Assembly (NCBI RefSeq): GCF_033807575.1
Contig: NC_084727.1
Coordinates: 8,060,001 to 8,124,000, forward strand
Length of the DNA stretch: 64,000 nt
Reading direction: 5' to 3'
From: Cydia pomonella
Taxonomy: Eukaryota > Arthropoda > Insecta > Lepidoptera > Tortricidae
Of this stretch, positions 1 to 11,363 are shown one piece after another. How positions within the stretch are numbered: position 1 is the stretch's first letter; every line of letters begins with the position of its first letter. The position numbers were made by a program, and so were the translations under genes. The notes below the pieces were generated by a model. It did no database searches, was not told where the DNA came from, and was given only the letters and a program-made list of their open reading frames with translations.

Positions 1-3000
1 CCCGAACGAGTTTATTCCCGCGCGATTAGAACTGGAGAAAGAAAAGGACCCCACCTGCGATGCTGTGGCGCCCTCTATGGTCAGGGTAAGTATTACTAAA
101 GTATAGTAAAAAAATTTTAAGGTTGCAATAGCGGTCATTGACTTGACCCCTAACCCGAAATCGTAATTTTCTAGCGATAAATCATCTATCTATACAAAAC
201 TGTCGCAAAAAATTCATCGCTTGTGTATCATAATACAGGGTAGGATGGAGCCAAGAGCTCATTAGGTGCGTACGGGTGTCATTGCAAGTGTTAATTTAAT
301 GATAATATGTCATTTTTACATCCAAAAATAAATCTTAAATACGTTTAAGTCTGTTTGTTTATTTCTACATGGAGATGAAGTAATTTTTAATAATAAAAAC
401 ATCAACTGAGCACTAACACCGCCGGCAGTACCCGCTAACTACTCAGCTATCCGCGGCCGGCGATACCACAGCCTTACATTTTTTGAGTGTCGAGAGTCAG
501 GGGTGGGGCACACTCGGTCCGGTTATATTTATTTTACTTTTCCAGTATCGTCTGGCGACAAGGCAATTTAAACCTTTTATCTAAACCTACCTAATGTTAT
601 TTCAAAGACAACGTGGAGCCAATAACCAGATAATGGAAAATAACATTTTGAACTAGACACAAAAATATGAATAACAATATATGCATTTAGAAAGCGGGCC
701 GGCCCTGCATCTACAGGGATTATCTTTTACTACTTAGTACAAACGTACAATGTAGCATTGACAAGTTATTGTAATTAGTAAGTTCATGCACAAGTAATAA
801 ACTCGAAACTTCTTTGACAAAAACAAGTAGTTACTTTATCTGCGCTATCTTGTTTACGTCTTATCTTCCCATTAGACGTGGTGTTTTTGAAAACTTCCCC
901 GACAGGTAAACCAAAATGCAATTAGAACCATTCGATAATTGTTCGTGGTACGTGGTGGTGTATACGCTTTTAGTTGTGATACTTATTTATATATTGAAGA
1001 CTACCAGCTTATTTTTCTCTGTCTGTATCGGTATAGGTACTTCGGAACCTAACTAGTGGGTGCTAGTGGTCCTTGGAGTATGTCTCACTTTTTTGTCTAG
1101 TCGTGAAAGTGTTAACCAATAAATGTTATAACTGCCTATACCTACACGGAAATGTAAAAATTGTTTGTTTACTTTTATTTGAATACCTAAACATATAGAG
1201 TATGGTTACGTTTTACTTTCTTATGTTCGATAGCTAAACAATAAAAATATAAATATTTTTCAAATACTTACCTTAATTCCTTTTTCTGTTCTATGAAAGA
1301 GTACTAATAAAATCACAACTCTATTATTTTAGGTTTGCGATTTCTGCTCCCTGTACTATGAAACACAAGGGATGACATTTTTGCGACAGTTTTGTATAGA
1401 TAGATTATTTAACGCTAGAAAATTACGATTTCGGGTTAGGGGTCAAGTCAATGACCGCTATTGCAACCTTAAAAAAATTTTACTATAGTAGTCAGGGTAA
1501 GTAGTAAGTATTATGTGCTATGCAGTTTGGCAGATAAGTAACAATAACGAATGTGACTTCTCTTTTTTATAATAAATAAATTAAAAAGTCTTAACAAAAA
1601 TACCCCATCGAAATTAGAAGCACCGTATAATTGACCGAGCGTTAGCGAAGGTCTCTGCTTCTAAAAAATGATTTCGTATATCCGGATGTTCTCCTCGGCT
1701 GGTAGCATTGAGAACAGCCGAATCTCGTGAAATTTCGTGAGTAGGTTCGGTAGTTAGATGGATTTTTCTGTCGTTTCGTTTTTTGGAAAATGTTCAAAGT
1801 GATGGAGTTTGGCATAAAGTAGACCATTATGAGGTTTTTGTGATAAGGACTAAACGAGTTTTTTTACTTTTTATTTTTGTTGAGCTGGCGAACCGCCGGC
1901 TTCGCTATTTTGGAAGTTATACAAAAATATCCATATAATTGTCAAACCTCAAAAAATTACCCGAAAACCGGTTGAGAAATTCGATCTGCATTTTGCCCAA
2001 GTTGAAACTGAGGGCTTACCGCGAACCACGTTCGACGAGTTGCCTCCCTGTCACACTTACGTACGAATTAAAAAGTGCGACAGAGAGGTAACACGTCGAA
2101 CGTGGTTCGCGGTAGGCCCTCAGAGCTCGGAGACGCTTCGCGTTCGCTCGGTCAACAAATCCTTATTACATTGTTTTTTTTCCAGGACTCTCCGCTGATG
2201 AGATTATGGTTCAAACAGGACAATGAATTCCGGCTGCCCAAGGCATTCCTAACTTTTGATTTAGTAAGGTACGGAATATTTCATATTACTACGTAAAGAA
2301 TTCCGACTGCCTGTTTGTCAGTGGAAGATAACAAATCATGTTGTCCCTCACTATCGCATGACACGTTCTCTTTCTCACTCCGAAGACTGTTCCTTAATTA
2401 CAGTTCGGAACGTGCGCATGGAAATTAAGTAATACACCACTGTCTACAATGTCTATTCTAAATAATCATGCGACTGACTTCAAAGAAAAGCCTACTCAGG
2501 CTTTTTTGCTTATACAGCGCAGTGCGCTAGCCCTAAATGACATTTTCTCTGTTGGCAACATAATAATAAAAAAAATTGTGAACTACAAAGAAAAATACGT
2601 GTAACAAACGAAGAAATGACATTAGTGAGTACATTGTATTTTTTCGTTTGTTTTCAGCCCGCTCGCCTACCAAGACCCCACCAACTGTAATCTGACTTCT
2701 CTATGGGTGCTAGTGTTCCGTGACAGCCTACAACAGTTCGCTTATTCTGCGGAGCTGGCTGGTCTACGCTGGAGCATAGGAAACGCCAAGTATGGCGTCA
2801 GCGTGAGTGCATTTTATCCAACGGTGACAAACGAACCCTACCAGGACTGTAAACTTATCGTCCAACGGTGACAAACGAAACATACCAGGACTGTGAACTA
2901 TCACCCAACGCCGACAAACGAAACCTACCAGGACTGTGAACTATCACCCAACGGTGACAAAAGAAACCTACCAGGCTGTGAACTTATACCCAACGGTGAC

Positions 3001-6000
3001 AAACGAAACCTACCAGGGCTGTTAACTTTCGCCCCACGGTGACAAACGAAACCTACCAGGACTGTTAAGTTATCGCCCAACGGTGACAAGCGTATAGTCC
3101 GCTGCACTCGAGAACTGTGTTAAACCTTACCTCCCTTTTGGTTCTGGTGTTCCGTGACAGCATACAGCAGTTCTCTTATTCACCAGAGCTAAAGAGAGCA
3201 TTGAGAAAGCAACAATGACAAGCCTTTTTCATTGGACCTTCTAGGATTGATCAAACTTTTATAGTTCGTGTCATCCACGATGACGCGCAGATTTGTCCAA
3301 TAAAACCTTTAATAATATGACAATACGAGTCAAGGCAAGCGTCGTTGTGAATGCCATGATCTATAGCGTCCAAAAATGACAAACGTAGTCCGCTAGGAAC
3401 CTAATTGAAATCTGACGTCCTTGTAGTGTTAGCGTACAATCAGCGTCAAATAAATAGCTACGGCTACAGTGCCAATATTCTTATTTCTATGGTAATAAAG
3501 ACGTGTTACGATATTGTATGTGGCCACTTTGGCTGCCACTATCTATTTCATGCTGACAGCCTGCAACAGTTCCCTTACTCAGCGGAGCTAGGCGGTCTAC
3601 GCTGGCTTCAGCATAAGTGTTCCACTCTCAGCAATAATAGCATAGCACATTACACACACATTAGCTACATTTGCAGCTTGTCTGTTTTATATTAACCTGT
3701 TATGTGCAATAAAGTGGTATACATACATACGTACAATAGCAATCCACTTTCATGCGAATCAACTGTCCCGAATCCCACTTTCCAGTGACATCTATATCTC
3801 ATGTAACACCTCTGGAGTTGCATGCGTCCATAGGCTACGCTACGGAAATTGCTTACTATCAGGCGGGCCGTATGCTTGTTTGAAAAAAATATCCATGAAC
3901 ATTCACTTTCCCCCATTCTCTAGTATCCCATGTCCAGTAACATCCACTTTCCTTTCACGTCCACAGAAATTCACTTCAAAAACTGCCAAGCTAGTCATTA
4001 TAGAAGTAAGTGTCCTTACTTTTATAACTAGAGTAAAATGTAGCTTTATGTCGTCAGTAAAAATCGAATCGTAGGGATGTTAATTATCAATCTGTTTGCG
4101 CGATAAAATTAGTTTACTCATATACAAAGTCTAAGAGGAACCTGAAGGTGTGTTACCACGCCTTCCATAGAATCCTCAGATGTTCCAAAACCAATATTGT
4201 CTTTAAATAAGTCGTCAATAGGGTACTTTATTATATAGCATAACATTATTAAAAAACGGCAAAGTACCATAATATTTTTTCTTGTTAGTTGCATTTAAAA
4301 AGGTAAACCTTATTCTACTAAGGCCCCTAATTAGAACGTTCCATAAACCAACAAACGAAATTCATCCTAATTTACTATATAACAGGGTTCAAATAAAAAA
4401 TAGTTTTTTTTTTATAGTTAGCCTTAAGAGGTTATTAATCTTTTGCCCGCAGATAACAGTAGACGGCTACGACGACAAGCAGCACGTGTTGCTGGAGAAG
4501 ATCATAGACAACATCGTCAACTTCAAGGTGGACCCGCAACGGTTCGCCATAATGAAGGAGAACCATATTCGCGGCATTAAGAATTTCGAAGCTGAACAAC
4601 CTTATCAGGCAAGTATATAAGATAATTCCTTCGGGGGCGGTTGCGCCAAACCGTTTGTCACAGTTAAAGCGATCGCTACTTTTTCATAGTTCTCTTTTGA
4701 GCGATGTTAATCAGTCTGTCAAGTGTGGCTGGTGCAACCCGCCCTTAGTATCATAACAGTCATGGCTACGGCAAGCAACCGGTGTTGCTGGAGAAGATCA
4801 TAGACAACATCGTCAACTTCAAGGTGGACCCGCAACGGTTCGCCATCATGAAGGAAAACTACATTCGCGGCATTAAGAGTTTTGAAGCTGAACAACCTTA
4901 TCAGGCAAGTATATAAGATAATTCCTTCGGGGGCGGTTGCGCCAAACCGTTTGTCACCGTTAAAGCGTTCGCTACTTTTCATAGTTCTCTGTTGAGCGAT
5001 GTTGATTAGTCTGTCAAGTGTGGCTGGTGTAACCTGCCCTTAGTATCATAACAGTACATCTCTAAGACAAGCAACGGGTGTTGCTGGAGAAGATCATAGA
5101 CAACATTTCAACTTCAAGGTGGACCCGCAACGGTTTGCCATCATGAGGGAGAACCATATTCGCGGCATTAAGAATTTTGAAGCTAAACAACCTTATCAGG
5201 CAAGTATATAAGATAATTCCTTCGGGGGCGGTTGCGCCAAACCGTTTGTCACCGTTAAAGCGTTCGCTACTTTTTGATAGTTCTCTGTTGAGCGATGTTG
5301 ATTAGTCTGTCAAGTGTGGCTGGTGCAACCCGCCCTTAGTATCATAACAGTCATGGCTACGACAAGCAGCACGTGTTACTGGAGAAGATCATAGACAACA
5401 TCGTCAACTTCAAGGTTCGCAATTACGAAGGAGAACCACATTCGCGGCATTAAGAATTTCGAAGCTGAACAACCTTATCAGGCAAGTATATAAGAAAATT
5501 CCTTCGGGGGCGGTTGCGCCAAACCGTTTGTCACCGTTAAAGCGTCCGCTACTTTTTCATAGTTCTCTGTTGAGCGATGTTAATCAGTCTGTCAAGTGTG
5601 GCTGGTGCAACCCGCCCTTAGTATCATAACAGTCATGGCTACGACAAGCAACAGGTGTTACTGGAGAAGATCATAGACAACATCGTCAACTTCAAGGTTC
5701 GCAATTACGAAGGAGAACCATATTCGCGGCATTAAGAATTTTGAAGCTGAACAACCTTATCAGACAAGTATATAAGATAATTCCTTCGGGGCCGGTTGCG
5801 CCAAACCGTTTGTCACCGTTAAAGCGTAATTGTTAGTTTTTTGTTTGGGAATTTTTCATAGTTCTCGGATGATCACTATGATCAGTCTGTTTACTTATAT
5901 CTTTATAAGAATCATAAGACTGTCCGTAGTAGCAAAGTGTGTAAATATGTTTGTTTTTAATCCCCATTTTTAGGGTTCCGTAGCCAAATGGCAAAAAACG

Positions 6001-8492
6001 GAACCCTTATAGATTCGTCATGTCCGTCTGTCTGTCCGATTATGTCACACTTTTTTAACTTGTCTGAAATATTTATTCACCACACCAATTGGCAAAGGCC
6101 CTCTTGATTGTTCAAAAACGAATGAGAAAGATGCATTTAAATTATATTTGATTTTTATTTGGGATAAGTTCGCCTTTGTTGTATTTAATTTACTCTGTAA
6201 CTGTGTTTTTCGTGTTTTTATTTCTATGTACAATAAAGTATATACATACATACATACATACATTTTAGATACATGTGGGGTACAAAGTAATAAGATGCAA
6301 ATTTTGAGTTTTTTTCCTTATGTTAGCTGGTAGAATTGACTTTATAATGATGATTTGGAATGATATATTTTATACTACGTTCATTTGGATTTAATTTGGT
6401 TTGCTTATTTGGTATTTCATGGTTAGTATTTTCCTCGCGTTGGTGTGGTGAAAATTTTTGTGTTTCACTCGGAGGCAAAGTTTGTTTAACACTCGCAACG
6501 CTCAAGATTGTACTTCTCGAACCACTCGCTATGCTCGTGATTCAATTTTGGAACGAGCAGTTAAACAATAACTTTGTCCCCTTATAAAACAAATAACTAT
6601 TGATAATACATCTTTATTTTTAGCACGCAGTGTACCAGCAAGCTCTTTGTTTATCTGACCTGGTATGGACTCGGTGTCAACTTCTGGAGGCGGCTGATCG
6701 TGAGTACCTTTTTCCACATTGTTAACTGATCATTTGTCCATTTTATTGCAAATACATAAGGTCAGAGCAAGATGATTAGGTGAAAAGACTTCATTTTTTG
6801 GAGTCTGACCGCCGAAGTAGATATGCGATATGCGGTTAAGTACTGAAGCGGTGAATATTTAGGTCATACTGAATAACTTTCACCATAGAAAACATTATGT
6901 ATAGGGACCGTGCGCGTTGGAGGGTCTGCCATCTTGTGGCCTGAATCGGAACCATAAACATGTACATTTACACGTCACGTGTTGTCTTGTGCATAGTAGG
7001 TTCTGCCATCTTGTGGGCTACATCGGAACAATAAACATCACATTTACGCCTCGCTTCAAAAATCTGACGGCTCCTGTGCTGCCTCCTACATTTTATGCTC
7101 CGTATAATATGGCATATTTTGTGACAGCTGAATTGTCAAACTTAAACATTTGACGACCGGAACTATCGTATAATCATTTCTAATATATATTATAGGGACC
7201 GTGCGCGTTGGAGGGTCTGCCATCTTGTGGCCTGGATCGGAAACATAAACATGTACATTGACTTTACACCAAAGCAAGTGCTGCCATCTACCGTTGTATA
7301 TGTTTTCTTGTGCAGTAGGTTCTGCCATCTTGTGGGCTATATTGGAAGCATAAGCATCACATTTACATCTCGCGCCAAAAGTCTCACGTCTCATGTGCTG
7401 CCCTCTATAGTTTATGCACGCTCTCGTTGCGCATTATGTTAAGATGTCAAAATTCGAAGCACGAATTTGTCTCAAACTAAACCATTTTTATAAAAAGAAA
7501 TTCATTGTTTTGACGGTTCGATTTGCTTTCATGTATGTATGTTTGTCTGTATGCAGGTTTAACGCCGGAGATGCTGGACGACTTCGCAGCTCGCTTCATC
7601 AGGAAGGTCCACATCGAGGGTCTCATGTTCGGCAACCTCACTAGAGAGAAGGCGCTTCGGATCGCAGACATGGTTGAGGGGAAGTAAGTTCATAAAGCCC
7701 TTTACAAGCCCTTAACAAACATTCCTTTCCCTTCCTACGCATCCTCGCCTATCTCCGGTGAAAACGCAGCCTTACATCTCGTATAGACTCCCCACCAGGA
7801 TAACTTTGCACGGACTTGGTATTGACAGTAAAAAAAAAACATTGTCAGGCAATTAAGGCCTATAATGTATACATATACCACAAAAAAGTGTCATACTAGA
7901 GGTACAGGGACCGTGCGCGTTGGATGGTTCCGATTCAGGCCACAAGATGGCAGACCCATCTTGTGGCCTGAATCGGAACCATAAACATGCACATTTACAC
8001 GTCACGTGTTTTCTTGCGCATTGTAGGTTCTGCCATCTTGTGGGCTACATCGGAACAATAAACGTCACATTTACGCCTCGCGCCAAAAATCTGACGGCTC
8101 CTGTGCTGCCTCCTACAGTTCATGCACGCTCCCTATTAGATATGATAACTTATTGGTCCGACTCCAGGTATCGGTACAAGATGTCATGCAATGACAGCGT
8201 GGTTTACAAAATTAATGTTTTCCCGGCCTGATTTCAACAACATATAGTTATTGCTTCTGGGCATTATCCGCAAATCGACATGCATTGTGCCTATTTTGCG
8301 TGAAATCGAGGTAGCGCTACTCTAACCACCCCAGCTCCTCCACGAAGCCTAGCAAGGCTTTCAGGTTGCTAACTGCCTCTCTGTGTGCACGGAGTCCCTA
8401 GGTATTTGTTCCTGTATACTTCTACCTGTTTGCAGTCTAGGAGAATGTGTTTAGTTGTTTCCTCTTCTTCCATGCACGCTCTGCACACACAC

Positions 8493-8523
<31 letters not shown>

Positions 8524-11332
8524 ATATATAACTGTAAAATTTATCAAAAAAGTTTCAAGGTATTGAGCTTATTAACGCTGTTATAAGTGTTATATGAGCA
8601 AAAGCATTAAATAAAACCTGTTTTCCGTTATTTCCAGAATACCAAAAGACGCATCACCTCTTCTAGCGCAACAACTTCTATTATACAGAGAAGTGGAGAT
8701 AGAAAAAGGTATGCTTGAATTGATGAAATTACAGGCCAACATATTTTTTTATGTATTACAAATCTCTTGCGGGAGACATCGCTAGGCGCTCCCCTACGGT
8801 GGATATGAAGGATATGTTGAAAAATCTCGTTAGCTCAGTTGGTAGAACGATGGGCTGGTATCTCGGAGTCGCGAGTTCGAATCGCGCCTGAGAAGATGAA
8901 TTCTTAAATTTTAGAAGCTTTTATGGCTGTTTCATTGGTATATGACTCGGTTGACATTAAGCGTGCGGGACTCCCTGCAGGCGGTATAACGAAGTGATAC
9001 TCATAATGGCATGCTTTAAATCTCCCGCACCCCGCACGCGGGCCCTATCGACCAATGCACCTGAGCCATTATTTAACTTACCCTGTTACATATGTTATTT
9101 TGTTAGTGTGGGCCAAATCTTGGAAGCTAAATTTGACCCACTACCCGATTTCCAATTGAGCTAAAATTTTGCATAGACGTGTAAATCGGATGATAATACA
9201 ATATTATGATGACATGGAGCTGATCTGATGATGGAGACAGGTAGCCAAGGGAACTCTGTGATGAAACAACACAACATTTTTTTTATGATTCACCCGAAAA
9301 TTAACAAACAAAGATATCGTTTTCCTTAACAGGAGCACATTACCTTCGCGAGAAAGAGAACGCTGTACACAAATCATCTTGCGCCTCTCTCTACTACGCG
9401 TGTGGCGTGCGAGCGACTCGACCAAATGTCACGCTGGAGTTGCTCGCACAGACCCTGTCCGAGCCTTGCTTTAATATACTACGGACTAAGGTAATGTATA
9501 CAATGTAATAGAAAGAGATCGCAGTACACAAATCATCTTGCGCCTCTCTCTACTACGCGTGTGGCGTGCGAGCGACTCGACCAAATGTCACGCTGGAGTT
9601 GCTCGCACAGACCCTGTCCGAGCCTTGCTTCAATGTACTACGGACTAAGGTAATGTATACACTATGAGAGAAAGAGAACGCAGTACACAAATCATCTTGC
9701 GCCTCTCTCTACTACGCGTGCCGCGTGCGAGCGACTCGACCAAATCTCGTGTCCAATATATCGTCGCCTAATACCCATAAAGCTTTCCTTTGTTTGGGGC
9801 TAGGTCTAACTGTGCAAGATTGTCCCCGAATATTTATTTACTTACATATTATCTTTATTTGTTCCTGTAAAACTGTTTTCCTCACAGGAGCAACTCGGTT
9901 ACATCGTGTTCAGCGGCGTACGGCGCTCCAACGGAGTCCAAGGTCTCCGAGTCATCGTCCAGAGCGACCGACACCCTGCTTACTTGGAGCAGAGGATAGA
10001 GTCCTTCCTCAAGGAACATAAGGTAAAACCCTGGTATTTCAATATCGTAGATTTCCCTAAATTATTGAACACGGTCTTTAAGTTTCTAAAGATTTCTGCA
10101 TGACTAAATAATTTTCCTGGTGAAAAAAATCTTTATTGGGCTGTAACTCCTAAACCGTCCGTCGTAGCGCAAAAATAATAAAAATTTTGTTCCCTGTTTA
10201 GTAACCCCACGCACCGAATAACCTTTCACAATAGGACATGAAACAATCGTCATCATCATAAATTTATTATTATTTAATTGCAAGTTCGAGAAAAGCACTA
10301 TACCTATACATGCCTGGCCGTGAAAAGGGCTTGCCGGCCTGGCCTCGTATCACTGTCCGTCTATACCTACTCACCCGGCAAGCCCTTCTTTCCCGGGGTC
10401 TGCAGTAATGTACTATTTCCCAGGATTACTTAGAAGCTATGCCAGAGGAGGAATTCGTAAAGCACCGCTCGGCGCTCGCGGCGCAGCGACTCGAGCGCCC
10501 CAAGCGGATGTCTACCAAAGCCTCGCAAATATGGAGCGAAATCAGTGCACAGGTAATTACCGCGTATAGGGTTAAACCCTTCTCCAGGCTGCACCAAGGT
10601 TTCCCCGAAAAATCCAAATTTATTCAAAATTTGAATACAAGTTACACTGCTCGAAAGTGCAATCTAATTTGAACCTTAAATTGGTGTGCTAAAGTTGTGA
10701 TTCAAAAGTCGAAATTAAAAGTTTAAAGTCTTGTGTATCCTGTTCACGGCACCCAATTGTAACGACTTTTCATCGTACGTTTTTTATCTTGGGTTTAAGC
10801 GTCACTTCTCCGAATACCGTTAGAATTGCTAGAATATTTTGTATTGTTGATAGTATGACATTTTTTATATTTACCTAGGACTAGGGAGACTCATGAACTC
10901 ATGATATACGTCTTAGAATGTACAATCGGGTCTGATCAATATCCAAGATATGAGGATATGACAGATAATTCGTGTAGCAATTACTAGAGTAGCCCACACC
11001 GATAGTCCATTAAGAGCGCAGGGATCGCGAGATCAGCGCATATTTAGGTACTTTATCATAATACGGTTACTATACAAGAGACTATCTGAAGGAACCGAAT
11101 ACTTATCAGTATTTAAATACAAATTTGTAGTCTATGCGTGTGAGTTATATAGTAGTTTTATCGTTGTTATTGTATTTTTGGTTTCTATTGAAAAAAATAT
11201 CCTCGATGATTGTTCCTTTTTATTTCTCTCTATCATTAATTTCTGTGTAAATATTACCACAAAACCTAAGCCTTTTTTAGGGTTCCGTAGCCAAATGGCA
11301 TGAAACGGAACCCTTATAGTTTCGCCATGTCC

Positions 11333-11363
<31 letters not shown>

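Larger units (their letters stand above)
4445..5835 (+). repeat. Tandem array of IDE exon 4453-4608 plus flanking intron, five copies, 282-296 bp period
   Basis: The marker CTGGAGAAGATCATAGACAA recurs at about 4492, 4788, 5084, 5379 and 5661, giving periods of 296, 296, 295 and 282 bp. Each unit carries the exon, its GC-type donor region and about 140 bp of intron (GATAATTCCTTCGGGGGCGG). Copy 1 is the conserved exon. Copy 2 is intact. Copies 3-5 are broken. Copies 4 and 5 share the same 14-bp deletion, so one was made from the other. Confidence 0.95.

Noticed and set aside
2925..3107. Repetitive minus-strand ORF (RLSPLG repeats)
   Set aside because: Direct translation of the minisatellite after an IDE exon. 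No start context or splice signals.
8826..8900. Candidate tRNA gene
   Set aside because: A and B boxes are present, but the acceptor and anticodon stems pair poorly and the sequence runs into a SINE-like body.
9512..9649. Second copy of the IDE exon as a mutually exclusive exon
   Set aside because: Its acceptor is in the wrong phase for the exon ending at 8708, and the 21-nt gap to copy 1 cannot be spliced.
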